From Chitinophagales bacterium (GTDB lineage Bacteria > Bacteroidota > Bacteroidia > Chitinophagales > Chitinophagaceae), in contig JACJXR010000001.1 of NCBI GenBank assembly GCA_020636505.1, positions 124,001 through 188,000 of the forward strand: a stretch of DNA of 64,000 nucleotides. Direction: 5' to 3'. The notes under the pieces are model-generated. The model was not told the origin of the DNA. It saw nothing but the letters and a program-made list of their open reading frames with translations, and did not search any database. Every line of letters begins with the position of its first letter. The stretch's first letter is position 1. The position numbers were made by a program, and so were the translations under genes. Positions 17,281 through 25,706 of this stretch are shown in pieces.

Positions 17281-17985
17281 TTGGACAAACTTGTTATCAT
17301 ACCTACATATAACGAAAAAGAGAATATAGAACGTATTATTCTTAAGGTGCTTTCGCTCGCGGGCAGTTACCATGTATTAGTAGTGGACGACGGCTCTCCG
17401 GACGGTACTGCCGACATCGTTCGTAAGCTTACGGAGAACTATCCGGAGCGTGTACATATGATAGAGCGTACCGGCAAGCTTGGCTTGGGAACAGCATATA
17501 TTGCCGGCTTCAAGTGGGCACTGCGCAGAGACTATCAGTATATATTCGAAATGGATGCCGACTTCTCTCACAATCCTGATGACTTACAACGTCTACACCA
17601 GGCATGTGTTGCAGGTGCTGATCTGGCTGTCGGTTCTCGTTATGTAAAGGGTGGTGAGGTTGTCAACTGGCCTTGGGACAGGATATTCATCTCCAAAGGT
17701 GGAGCCTTCTATACCAAGATGATAACATGGATGCCGGTGAACGACCCTACTGCGGGCTTCATCTGCTATAAGCGCGAAGTATTGAAAGCACTACCCCTGA
17801 ACCAAATAAAGTTCATCGGATACGCATTCCAAATAGAGATGAAATATCGTGCTTGGAAAAAAGGCTTTAAGATAAAAGAAGTGCCCATCACTTTTGAAGA
17901 TCGTAAAGAAGGTGTTTCCAAAATGAGCAAGGGCATTATCAAAGAAGCCATGACAGGCGTTTGGAAGATGAGAGGCTTCAAATAA
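17281..17985 (+). CDS. Polyprenol monophosphomannose synthase-like glycosyltransferase (GT2)
   Basis: Transfers a hexose, in known members mannose from GDP-mannose, to polyprenyl phosphate on the cytoplasmic face of the membrane. The 234-residue protein is the soluble DPM1 type: IIPTYNEKENIE, VVDDGSPDGTAD (first Asp motif), MDADFSHNP (DxD), and the C-terminal VPITFEDRKEGVSKMS. There is no membrane tail. No ATG is present at the N-terminus; the start must be TTG at 17281 (MDKLVIIPTY) or TTG at 17272. A TAATTTTTG sequence ends six bases before the first of these. The gene ends exactly where the convergent wbqC-like gene ends. Its product is a plausible donor for the GT-C proteins in this window. 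Confidence 0.92.
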   Translation: MDKLVIIPTYNEKENIERIILKVLSLAGSYHVLVVDDGSPDGTADIVRKLTENYPERVHMIERTGKLGLGTAYIAGFKWALRRDYQYIFEMDADFSHNPDDLQRLHQACVAGADLAVGSRYVKGGEVVNWPWDRIFISKGGAFYTKMITWMPVNDPTAGFICYKREVLKALPLNQIKFIGYAFQIEMKYRAWKKGFKIKEVPITFEDRKEGVSKMSKGIIKEAMTGVWKMRGFK

Positions 17986-18633
17986 TCATTCGATACTACC
18001 CCAAGTATTTATCACATCCGCATGTTGTTTCATCACTGCTGTTGACGCAGGACCTTCCGAGAAAAGCAAATCGAGTATACTCAGGTTCGGGAAAAAACCA
18101 TTACGCTCTTCAAACAGCTGATAATAAAGGTTATTTTGTATCGGTGTCTTTTCAACACCGGGCTTGAACATTTTTCTTATGTCTATACAATCGGAATAGT
18201 CCTTCTTGTATTCTATGGCAATGTCTTCCTCAAACTTTAGTTCCAACTCTTTCTTGACAGCATCAACTGTTGCTTTGCTGAAATCAATAAGTCGTTCATA
18301 GCATTTGTTGTAAAGCGATTCTATAACAGGGGCATAATGTTCAAAGAATGGAGATTTCCCATATACCGAAAAGATAGTGCGCCAATGTTGCGCTTGCCAC
18401 CTTTCGCTATAATCTATCTTTACTTCGTGCATGGGCAGGCGTTGGTTACGACCACGCTGCAACGGTATACTCAGCTGTATCAATCCGTTGGCCCCTGTTA
18501 TATAATAACGGTTGCGGTAAGACATTTTTTCAAAATGCTCCGCTTGGTCAAAAGTCACCACAGTGCAATTTTGTGCCAAAGACCACCAAAATATATTGGG
18601 AAAAGGAACGAAAGGACTTACCAACTGTTGCAT
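17986..18633 (-). CDS. WbqC-like family protein
   Basis: A 215-residue cytosolic protein of the WbqC family, found in O-antigen and surface-sugar loci and of unproven chemistry. Seen: the N-terminal block QLVSPFVPFPNIFWWSLAQN, the segment FEKMSYRNRYYITGANGLIQLSIPL and the middle KIDYSERWQAQHWRTI ... YGKSPFFEHY typical for the family, and the C-terminal SILDLLFSEGP. Start ATG at 18633. The stop codon abuts that of the convergent glycosyltransferase with no spacer. In other Bacteroidota it often lies near signal peptidase I genes; none is here. Confidence 0.85.
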   Translation of the reverse strand: MQQLVSPFVPFPNIFWWSLAQNCTVVTFDQAEHFEKMSYRNRYYITGANGLIQLSIPLQRGRNQRLPMHEVKIDYSERWQAQHWRTIFSVYGKSPFFEHYAPVIESLYNKCYERLIDFSKATVDAVKKELELKFEEDIAIEYKKDYSDCIDIRKMFKPGVEKTPIQNNLYYQLFEERNGFFPNLSILDLLFSEGPASTAVMKQHADVINTWGSIE

Positions 18634-18682
18634 ATTCGCTGTAAGTAATGCTATTTAAGTAATTTGCGAAAAATAATAAAAA

Positions 18683-20158
18683 ATGACTCGCCGGATAGGA
18701 TTGTGTTTGATACTCTTGTTTATAGGAAATGTAGTTTACGGAATCAGTGCCCTTACCAACCATAAAATATTTTTTGCTCCCAAAAACAACACCTCCAATA
18801 TTGAGCCGTACATAGAGTTGTATTGGCAGATAGACCCGAACACGGTTCAATTCAAAAAGAACGAACTCAACTATTGGGTAGGTAAGGTACGTACGGAGAT
18901 AACCCTTAGCAACGAGGAAGGCGTCATTGCAGAAAAGAAATATTTTCTGCAAACACCGAAAGCCATAGACTTAAGGGCGGCTACCATACAAAACATTACC
19001 GACCTTCAAAGATTCAGTTTACCCAAAGGCAAAGCATGGATAACCTTAAAACTATCGTCTGAAGATGGCAGCGGTGTATTTGAACAGACAGACTCAGTAA
19101 CGGTTCCTGCTGATACCAATACCATCCTATATAGCGATTTGCAACTTATCGACACCTCTTACAAGGCATCTGTTTCAGAAAGCATCTTACTTAAAAACCA
19201 CAACATTCAAGTACCGCTGTGTGCAGACTTTTTGGACGATCACCGAAAATTGTTGCACTATTATTTTGAGCTCTACAATACCAATACCGCGGATAAAGAA
19301 AGTATGCCCCTTGTTCAAGAGATATTCGTCTCGAAAAAAGCATTCGACTATCCCATATACAGCCTAAAACACAGAGATACGCTTGCTGCTGCACAAGTGC
19401 TACCTATGTTAGGTTCATTTAAAATAGATGTATTACCATCCGGCAACTACCACCTTAACGTGATGTTGACCGATAACTCAGGAAAAGAGATAACCAGAAA
19501 GGCACTTTTCTTTCAGCGTAGCAACCTTAATCCGATCGTGATAAAAGACACAACATCCGATACCGGGCAAGTGTTTGAAGAAGTGAACGTGTTTGACCTG
19601 AGCTCGACATTTGTAAGCAAATACAACGCTGCGCAGCTTATGGCCATACTCAAAATGCTGCTGCCCATATCGTCGCCCAACGAGCAAGAAAACATCAACA
19701 GCTTTTTGAAAAAGCCCGATATAACCTACATGCGGTACTTCATATACAACTTCTGGAAAGCTCGTAACGACCAATCTCCCGACGATGCATGGAAAGATTA
19801 TACCAAGCTGGTAAAAGAAGTGAACAAAAACTACGGGAACAGCATGACACCCGGATATGAAACTGACAGAGGCTTCATACAACTGAAGTATGGAGAGCCT
19901 GACCAACGATATGTGGTATCCAACGAAGAAGGTGCGCTCCCCTATGAAGTATGGCAATACAATGCTCCCGGACAACAGGGCAATCAGGGTGCATTTTTGT
20001 TTTACAACCCCGGATTTATGATCACCGAATATCGTTTGTTACACTCCACCGTGATAGGAGAAGTACGAAACACCAACTGGAGAAGTCAATTATATAAAAT
20101 GGGAGTTTCGACAAACAACTTAAATTCGCGTGCGGAACAAGTATTCCAAAACAAATAG
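18683..20158 (+). CDS. GWxTD domain-containing exported protein
   Basis: A 491-residue exported protein with a signal segment (MTRRIGLCLILLFIGNVVYG). The N-terminal two-thirds look like repeated beta-sandwich strands, and the last 130 residues carry the GWxTD domain (FWKARN, DDAWKDYTKLVKEVNKNYG, GYETDRGFIQLKYGEPDQR, PYEVWQYN). The signature reads GYETD instead of GWxTD. The domain is widespread in Bacteroidota and Acidobacteriota but its function is unknown. It is eight bases upstream of dapF and probably cotranscribed, the only hint of context. Confidence 0.85.
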   Translation: MTRRIGLCLILLFIGNVVYGISALTNHKIFFAPKNNTSNIEPYIELYWQIDPNTVQFKKNELNYWVGKVRTEITLSNEEGVIAEKKYFLQTPKAIDLRAATIQNITDLQRFSLPKGKAWITLKLSSEDGSGVFEQTDSVTVPADTNTILYSDLQLIDTSYKASVSESILLKNHNIQVPLCADFLDDHRKLLHYYFELYNTNTADKESMPLVQEIFVSKKAFDYPIYSLKHRDTLAAAQVLPMLGSFKIDVLPSGNYHLNVMLTDNSGKEITRKALFFQRSNLNPIVIKDTTSDTGQVFEEVNVFDLSSTFVSKYNAAQLMAILKMLLPISSPNEQENINSFLKKPDITYMRYFIYNFWKARNDQSPDDAWKDYTKLVKEVNKNYGNSMTPGYETDRGFIQLKYGEPDQRYVVSNEEGALPYEVWQYNAPGQQGNQGAFLFYNPGFMITEYRLLHSTVIGEVRNTNWRSQLYKMGVSTNNLNSRAEQVFQNK

Positions 20159-20166
20159 AATAACGG

Positions 20167-20943
20167 ATGCGCATACACTTTTATAAATATCAAGGCACGG
20201 GCAATGACTTTGTCATCATTGACAATATGGACAAAAGCATTGAGTTGACAGTGGAGCAAGTGGCCTTTTTGTGTAACAGGCATATGGGTATTGGTGCCGA
20301 TGGTTTGATGTTGTTGGAACCTGCGGAAGGTTATGATTTCAAAATGGTGTACTACAACTCCGATGGAAATGAGAGTACTATGTGCGGCAACGGTGGCAGG
20401 TGCATTACAGCCTTTGCCAAAAAGCAAGGCGTTATCGATAACAAGGCATATTTTGTCGCCATTGATGGTCCTCACGATGCAGAAATAGACAATGAGGGCA
20501 TTGTGCACCTTGCCATGCAAGACGTTACAGGAATAGAAGTGAACGAAGGATACAGCATTTTAAACACCGGCTCACCTCATTATGTGAAATGGGTGGATGA
20601 TACAGATGCAACAGATGTATTCAATGAAGGCAAAGGCACCAGAAACCAAGACAGGTTTCAACCTAAGGGCATCAACGTGAACTTTGTTGAAGTAAGCGAC
20701 AGCCATATAAAAGTACGCACCTACGAACGTGGTGTTGAGGATGAGACCTTAAGCTGCGGAACAGGTGTTACGGCAAGTGCCATTGCCGCAACCGGAAACA
20801 ATACAGGAGATTTTAACACACCGATACATACACCCGGTGGAAACCTGCGTGTAACCTTCACAAAACACAATGCCGACAGTGCCGAAAATGTTAAACTGAT
20901 AGGCCCTGCAACGCTTGTTTTTGAAGGGGATATTGAAATTTAG
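20167..20943 (+). CDS. dapF: Diaminopimelate epimerase
   Basis: Converts LL- to meso-diaminopimelate for lysine and peptidoglycan synthesis. The two catalytic cysteines are present in TMCGNGGRC (C73) and LSCGTGVTA (C197), and the substrate loop RTYERGVEDETL precedes the second. Length of 258 residues is usual. Start ATG at 20167, eight bases after the GWxTD gene stop. The presence of dapF with mpl supports a meso-DAP type wall. Confidence 0.97.
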   Translation: MRIHFYKYQGTGNDFVIIDNMDKSIELTVEQVAFLCNRHMGIGADGLMLLEPAEGYDFKMVYYNSDGNESTMCGNGGRCITAFAKKQGVIDNKAYFVAIDGPHDAEIDNEGIVHLAMQDVTGIEVNEGYSILNTGSPHYVKWVDDTDATDVFNEGKGTRNQDRFQPKGINVNFVEVSDSHIKVRTYERGVEDETLSCGTGVTASAIAATGNNTGDFNTPIHTPGGNLRVTFTKHNADSAENVKLIGPATLVFEGDIEI

Positions 20944-20979
20944 CAAGGATTTTGTTTTGCTTCCTACAAACAAGTTAGT

Positions 20980-21270
20980 ATGAAAAAAACAACAGCAATA
21001 ACCGTAGCAATATTTGCAACAGCGCTATCTGCGTTCGCAGGACAAAACACAGTAACAGTTACGGCAGCCGCCGGACAAAACGATGCCGCATTGACCAAAG
21101 ACACTAAGCAAGCAAGTGAAGAAGTGGGGTTGGCTGCTCATAAAAAACTGTCTGTTCAATCTAAGCAACGGAAACACACACCTTACCGCAGTAATTACAA
21201 TATCGGTAAGCAACAAAATGTAGAGCGCACAAAAAACGGCAGTGCAGAACGGCTTAAGATGAATAAGTAA
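20980..21270 (+). CDS. Small secreted basic protein, unknown
   Basis: A 96-residue frame with a clear signal peptide (MKKTTAITVAIFATALSAFA, cleavage before GQN). The mature part is hydrophilic, with a Lys/Arg/Asn/Gln-rich tail (about 55-96) and no cysteine, probably disordered. I recognise no family. The gene starts 36 bases after dapF and its stop codon abuts that of the convergent recR. A real gene is supported by the signal peptide and by the lack of a better frame, but no homology can be claimed. Confidence 0.65.
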   Translation: MKKTTAITVAIFATALSAFAGQNTVTVTAAAGQNDAALTKDTKQASEEVGLAAHKKLSVQSKQRKHTPYRSNYNIGKQQNVERTKNGSAERLKMNK

Positions 21271-21894
21271 TTATTCTTTGATACTTACATAGTTGTCGAT
21301 AGGCAGTCGTTTGGCAATAGAACGTGCCAATGTCATTTCATCGGCATATTCAAGTTCGCCACCAAAAGCTATACCTCTGGCAATGGTAGTGATATTTACG
21401 GGCAGGTCTTTGACCTGCCTTGCTATGTAATAGATGGTGGTATCTCCCTCTATCGTGGGACTAAGCGCCATTATCAACTCTTCAACTCCATGGTTCTGCA
21501 CCCTATCTCTAAGTGTTGAAATGTTCAATTGTTCAGGACCAATGCCATCCAACGGCGATAAAATACCACCCAGTAAATGATAAAGGCCGTTGTATTGTTG
21601 CGTACTCTCTATGGCTATCACATCTCGTATATTCTCCACTACACATACCTGCGCTTTGTTCCTACCGGGATTATTGCATATCTCACACACATCCGCGTCC
21701 GAAACATTGTGACATACTTTGCAAAACTTGACCTCATGTCGCATTGTGGATACGGCATTTGTAAACGCATCCACCTCCCCCGTATCTTTCTTCAGCAATT
21801 GCAACACCATTCTGAGTGCGGTTTTCTTTCCTATGCCCGGCAGTTTGGCAAATTCATTGACCGCGTCCTCTATTAGTTTTGAAGAAAAAACCAT
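21271..21894 (-). CDS. recR: Recombination protein RecR
   Basis: Part of the RecFOR pathway that loads RecA on gapped DNA. The 207-residue form starting at the ATG at 21894 (MVFSSKLIEDAVNEFAKLPG) matches the family: N-terminal helix-hairpin-helix KLPGIGKKTALRM, a four-cysteine zinc finger (C58, C61, C70, C73) and a Toprim domain (VCVVENIRDVIAIE ... HLLGGILSPLDGIGPEQL). The frame is open to 21957, but that extension crosses the terminator of the next gene, so it is not coding. A perfect -7 box ends five bases before the ATG, so the mRNA should be leaderless or nearly so. Confidence 0.95.
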   Translation of the reverse strand: MVFSSKLIEDAVNEFAKLPGIGKKTALRMVLQLLKKDTGEVDAFTNAVSTMRHEVKFCKVCHNVSDADVCEICNNPGRNKAQVCVVENIRDVIAIESTQQYNGLYHLLGGILSPLDGIGPEQLNISTLRDRVQNHGVEELIMALSPTIEGDTTIYYIARQVKDLPVNITTIARGIAFGGELEYADEMTLARSIAKRLPIDNYVSIKE

Positions 21895-21899
21895 ACCCT

Positions 21900-21907
21900 C
21901 AAAGTTA
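21900..21907 (-). promoter_or_regulatory. -7 promoter box (TAACTTTG) for recR
   Basis: Perfect TAnnTTTG on the minus strand with only five bases between its last G and the recR ATG. It lies between the upstream terminator and recR. Confidence 0.5.
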
Positions 21908-21921
21908 ATTGTATTACACAA

Positions 21922-21949
21922 AAAATGCCCCGAATTATCGGGGCATTTT
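21922..21949 (-). terminator. Intrinsic terminator of the type IX cargo gene
   Basis: Perfect 12-base stem AAAATGCCCCGA/TCGGGGCATTTT with a four-base loop, followed on the minus strand by a T-run. It directly follows the stop of the gene at 21968. Confidence 0.85.
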
Positions 21950-21967
21950 ATATACAAAGGTATGTTA

Positions 21968-22738
21968 TTATTTGGCTATCGATAGCTTTCCTGAACTTAC
22001 ATCATTACCCATAATCACTTGATAGATGTATACACCTGTTTGAAGTCTGCTAACATCCAAAGACATGGTATGTTGTCCTTTCTCAAGATTTGTTGTAGGA
22101 TTGGCAAGTACAACTCTACCTGTAAGATCCATAACTTTTACAGTAACGTCAGCTTTTACTTCCATTTTAATAGCAACGTTAGTCTGTGTTGAAGCAGGGT
22201 TAGGATATACTGCTGCTGCATTTTTACCGGCTTCGGTTATTAACAACTCTTCTACACTTGCAGGCCAACCATACTTGAACTTCAGTGTAACACAAGACGA
22301 GTTGTTTGAAAGAGTAGGATCGTTGATGGTATCATTACCTCCACCATTCCAACGAGGAAGAGCATTAAAGCACATTGTTCTGTTAGAATCTACACCTTGC
22401 TTGTAATTAAGAACTCTGTTATCAAAGTTCATTTGCATAGTATCACCCACTTTCAAAGATCTGTTATATCTTAACCAATATGGTCCTGTTTGGCTACCGA
22501 AAGTAAAGCTAATAGGAGAACCACTAAGGGTTACATACCAAAGAGTACTGTCAGTCATTTTCAATGAATCCGGACCAAGGTTTTTTATAACCGCCCTGAT
22601 ATTGAATGATTTGTCACGCTCTATGGTTTCAGATGCTGTAGGAGACGTCATTGTAACCTCCAAGTTGATAGAGCGCTGAGCAAAAGTGTTAAATGAAATA
22701 GACACCAAAAGTGCCATTAATAAGTAAATACGTTTCAT
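21968..22738 (-). CDS. Secreted protein with type IX secretion C-terminal sorting domain
   Basis: A 256-residue exported protein: signal peptide MKRIYLLMALLVSISFNTFAQ, a central beta-rich domain resembling a CARDB/Ig-like fold (INLEVTMTSPTASETIERDKSFNIRAVI begins it) and a C-terminal sorting domain from about 175: VYPNPAS, VKVMDLTGRVV, LDVSRLQTGVYIYQV and the terminal KLSIAK. The sorting domain directs passage through the type IX system and surface attachment. The target is not known. A near-consensus -7 box (TATCTTTA) lies 30 bases before the start. A strong terminator follows. Confidence 0.88.
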   Translation of the reverse strand: MKRIYLLMALLVSISFNTFAQRSINLEVTMTSPTASETIERDKSFNIRAVIKNLGPDSLKMTDSTLWYVTLSGSPISFTFGSQTGPYWLRYNRSLKVGDTMQMNFDNRVLNYKQGVDSNRTMCFNALPRWNGGGNDTINDPTLSNNSSCVTLKFKYGWPASVEELLITEAGKNAAAVYPNPASTQTNVAIKMEVKADVTVKVMDLTGRVVLANPTTNLEKGQHTMSLDVSRLQTGVYIYQVIMGNDVSSGKLSIAK

Positions 22739-22889
22739 ATGCGGTTTTTTTTAAAAATTATGAGGTCTAAAGATAGGTAAATCGGTAAGAATTAACACCA
22801 TATTAATCTAAAATTCGAGCATCACGGAGCAAATAAATTAATCGCGGGTTAAGCAATGACATAATTATTTCATTTCCATGACATTCCGC

Positions 22890-23222
22890 TTATTTGAGCT
22901 TATCATTATTCTTATGTCTTTCTGCATCTCTGATGTTCTTTTTCTCGAAGTTTTTAGCCAATGCATCCGATAAGTCCACACCGGTTTGGTTGGCCAAGCA
23001 AAGCACCACCCACAATATATCCGCCAACTCATCCGCAAGCTCTTTTCCTTCATCCGATTTCTTATACGACTGCTCTCCGTATTTTCGAACCATTATCCTT
23101 GCCAACTCACCTGTCTCTTCCATGAGTATACCCAAGTTGGTAAGCTCACCGAAATATCGCACACCGGTTGTGTTTATCCAGTTGTCCACTTGTTGTTGAG
23201 CATCGCGAATTGTAATATCCAT
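22890..23222 (-). CDS. MazG-like nucleotide pyrophosphohydrolase
   Basis: A 110-residue single-domain all-alpha NTP pyrophosphatase, which in characterised relatives hydrolyses non-canonical or excess nucleoside triphosphates to monophosphates. Metal-binding acidic motifs are MEETGEL (EExxE, about 33-39) and LADELADILWVV (ExxD, about 62-73). It starts with MDITIRDAQQQVDNWI at 23222. No partner is evident; it is divergent from moxR. Confidence 0.9.
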   Translation of the reverse strand: MDITIRDAQQQVDNWINTTGVRYFGELTNLGILMEETGELARIMVRKYGEQSYKKSDEGKELADELADILWVVLCLANQTGVDLSDALAKNFEKKNIRDAERHKNNDKLK

Positions 23223-23336
23223 CTTCTGTGTTATTTTAACGTTTTGGTTGAACCGGTTTTATTAGTTTACACAAGATAAACGATGAAACGCTTTATAGCG
23301 ACATAAACCGTCAGAACCACATTTTTGAAATAACAT

Positions 23337-24302
23337 ATGCAGGCACAACGAACCGATACGGAAGCAGCGCAGTCACTCACACAGCATTTCGATACCATAA
23401 AAAGAGCCATAGGCAAAGTCATTGTAGGACAAGATGATGTGGTGAACAAACTCATCATATCCATCCTTTGCAACGGGCATAGTCTATTGGTAGGTGTACC
23501 GGGTTTGGCCAAAACACTTTTGGTAAAAACAGTTGCCGATGTATTGGACCTATCGTTCAAACGGATACAGTTCACTCCGGATTTGATGCCGAGTGATATT
23601 ATCGGTGCAGAAATATTGGATGAGCAAAGGCATTTCCGTTTTATCAAAGGTCCGTTGTTTGCCAACATCATTCTTGCGGATGAGATAAACCGTACACCTC
23701 CCAAAACTCAAGCCGCACTGCTCGAGGCAATGCAGGAACGCAACGTTACTGCTGCGGGTGAAGTATATAAACTACCGGAACCATTCTTCGTACTGGCCAC
23801 ACAAAACCCGATAGAACAAGAAGGAACATATCCGTTACCGGAAGCACAGTTGGACAGGTTCATGTTTCACATAATGCTGGACTACCCAAGCCACGAAGAA
23901 GAAGTGACCATTGTGCGCAACACCACAGGTGTAATGGACGCCGACCTGCCTAAAGTATTGGGTGCTCAAGAAATATTGGAATACCAACAACTGATAAGAC
24001 GTGTACCTGTACCTGATAATGTATTGGAGTACGCTGTATCGTTGGTTCACAAAACAAGGCCTACAAATGCCAATGCCCCTGATATAACCAAACAATATGT
24101 CGGCTACGGTGCAGGGCCTCGTGCCTCTCAATACCTGATATTAGGTGCCAAATGCCATGCATTGCTCAACGGCAAGTACTCTCCTGACATTGAAGATGTG
24201 CAAGCCATGGCAATGGAAGTATTGCGCCACCGTGTGGTACGCAACTACAAGGCCGAAGCAGAAGGCATAGGACAAGAAGCGTTGATACGCCAATTGTTGT
24301 AA
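23337..24302 (+). CDS. MoxR-family AAA ATPase
   Basis: A 321-residue AAA+ chaperone-like ATPase: Walker A GVPGLAKT (53-60), Walker B ILADEINR, sensor ATQNPIEQEGTYPLPEAQLDRF, and C-terminal helical lid. MoxR proteins are thought to help assemble metalloenzymes or envelope complexes together with DUF58 and VWA-domain proteins. Here no DUF58 or Bat gene follows; the next gene is a DUF1569-like protein ten bases downstream. The start ATG at 23337 gives the normal family N-terminus. Confidence 0.93.
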   Translation: MQAQRTDTEAAQSLTQHFDTIKRAIGKVIVGQDDVVNKLIISILCNGHSLLVGVPGLAKTLLVKTVADVLDLSFKRIQFTPDLMPSDIIGAEILDEQRHFRFIKGPLFANIILADEINRTPPKTQAALLEAMQERNVTAAGEVYKLPEPFFVLATQNPIEQEGTYPLPEAQLDRFMFHIMLDYPSHEEEVTIVRNTTGVMDADLPKVLGAQEILEYQQLIRRVPVPDNVLEYAVSLVHKTRPTNANAPDITKQYVGYGAGPRASQYLILGAKCHALLNGKYSPDIEDVQAMAMEVLRHRVVRNYKAEAEGIGQEALIRQLL

Positions 24303-24311
24303 TTTCATATC

Positions 24312-24785
24312 ATGAGTGGCACGATAGAAAAAGCGGCATTCCTTAGAAATAAGTTCATACCGTTGCTTAGGACAATAGATCCCGAGCAAAAACCTTTATG
24401 GGGTAAGATGAATGTGCATCAGATGATAGAGCATATGAGCTACTCTATGAGGCAGGCAAACGGTAAGGATAAATACACGCTGCTTACATCACAAGAGCTA
24501 TTGCCGAGGATGGAATCTTTTTTGATGAGTGAAAAGCCGTTCAGAGAAAACACACCCAACAAACTATTGCCTGACGACCCCGAAGCTCCGATACAACCAA
24601 CGATAGAGGCCGCCATAGAAGAGTTGCAAGAAGAGATAGAAGACTTTTTCGATGTATACAATAGTGAACCTTCACTCATCATCACCAATCCATTCTTCGG
24701 CCACTTGAACTACGAGCGTCAGGTACAGTTGCTATACAAACACGCCTTGCACCATTTGAAGCAATTCGGAGTTTCGCAAGAATAG
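24312..24785 (+). CDS. DUF1569/DinB-like protein
   Basis: A 157-residue helical protein. The segment LWGKMNVHQMIEHMSYSM and the C-terminal YKHALHHLKQFG supply histidines placed like the metal-binding triad of the DinB/DUF1569 four-helix bundle. The biochemical role is unknown. It follows moxR by nine bases, so it is probably in the same operon, and ends exactly at the stop of the convergent type IX cargo gene. Confidence 0.75.
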   Translation: MSGTIEKAAFLRNKFIPLLRTIDPEQKPLWGKMNVHQMIEHMSYSMRQANGKDKYTLLTSQELLPRMESFLMSEKPFRENTPNKLLPDDPEAPIQPTIEAAIEELQEEIEDFFDVYNSEPSLIITNPFFGHLNYERQVQLLYKHALHHLKQFGVSQE

Positions 24786-25670
24786 TTATTCAAATATTAT
24801 TTTACCACGATAAGCCTTACCTTTTACTTCATCTGATACGATGTAGTAATACACACCTGTATTGTGTTGTTGTAATTGCAGCTTATCCAAATTACGTATA
24901 GTACGTTGCTCTACTTTTTGCCCCATTGCATTGTACAACGTATAAGTCGCTTCCTTCATTAGGTATGGCAGTGACATCGTACTGACTGAAGTAACCGGAT
25001 GTGGCGAGATTGAAACTTTATCATCTTTTTCCCCAACAACATCTCCGACAGAAACATAGCAAGAATCGGTATTTGTAAATGGCAAGCCATAGGGAGTACT
25101 TATAGCATTACTCATTATAGGCTTACTACGATTATTAAAAAAACAATTCAACCTTTGAAAATATACTGTAGTAGTGTAAGTCCAAAAAGGAAACGTAATA
25201 CCACCAGTACAGCCTATATTATCAATTACAGTATATGGGAAGCCACCAGAAATATTTTTGAAATGCCTAACCTTATACCATATCGAATCAATTTGTACTG
25301 AATCAACCTTATTTACAATATGGTAATTAATAACCCCAGTTGGAGAAATATAAGAGAAAGTATCACCTACTTCTAATGTAAAATCGTAAAGAAGCTTTTC
25401 AGAAGTATCGTCAATTACATATATCTTTTTATTTATACTGTCCTCTCTTACCAATCTAATTCCCAAAGCAAATGGAGGAGTTCTCATAACTAAATATGTA
25501 ACTCCATTAAATAGTGAATCTCCTTGATATTCTCCTAAAAACTGTCCATTGCTATGTGCCCTAGTAAATGTATAATACCAAACATTACTAGTATCGGTAA
25601 ATCTTATCTTTTGCGCATCACAAGCTTGGGCCAGTAGTAGAATAACAACAATTGATAGGATATGTTTCAT
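24786..25670 (-). CDS. Secreted protein with type IX secretion C-terminal sorting domain
   Basis: A 294-residue exported protein with signal peptide MKHILSIVVILLLAQACDAQ, a central domain of unknown fold (repeated VNKVDSVQIDSIWYKVRHF-type strands) and a sorting domain from about 215: SISPHPVTSVSTMSLP, YTLYNAMGQKVEQRTI, NTGVYYYIV and terminal RGKIIFE. The Cys at position 17 in the signal could be read as a lipobox, but AQACDAQ fits a signal peptidase I site better. The DNA is visibly more AT-rich than its neighbours, particularly 25080-25600, which could reflect acquisition. Target unknown. Confidence 0.85.
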   Translation of the reverse strand: MKHILSIVVILLLAQACDAQKIRFTDTSNVWYYTFTRAHSNGQFLGEYQGDSLFNGVTYLVMRTPPFALGIRLVREDSINKKIYVIDDTSEKLLYDFTLEVGDTFSYISPTGVINYHIVNKVDSVQIDSIWYKVRHFKNISGGFPYTVIDNIGCTGGITFPFWTYTTTVYFQRLNCFFNNRSKPIMSNAISTPYGLPFTNTDSCYVSVGDVVGEKDDKVSISPHPVTSVSTMSLPYLMKEATYTLYNAMGQKVEQRTIRNLDKLQLQQHNTGVYYYIVSDEVKGKAYRGKIIFE

Positions 25671-25706
25671 AGTAACAGTCTTTCACATTGAAGATACGCA
25701 AATCTG

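Noticed and set aside
21895..21957. Upstream extension of recR
   Set aside because: It runs through a 12-base-stem terminator and a promoter box; RecR proteins begin at the ATG at 21894.
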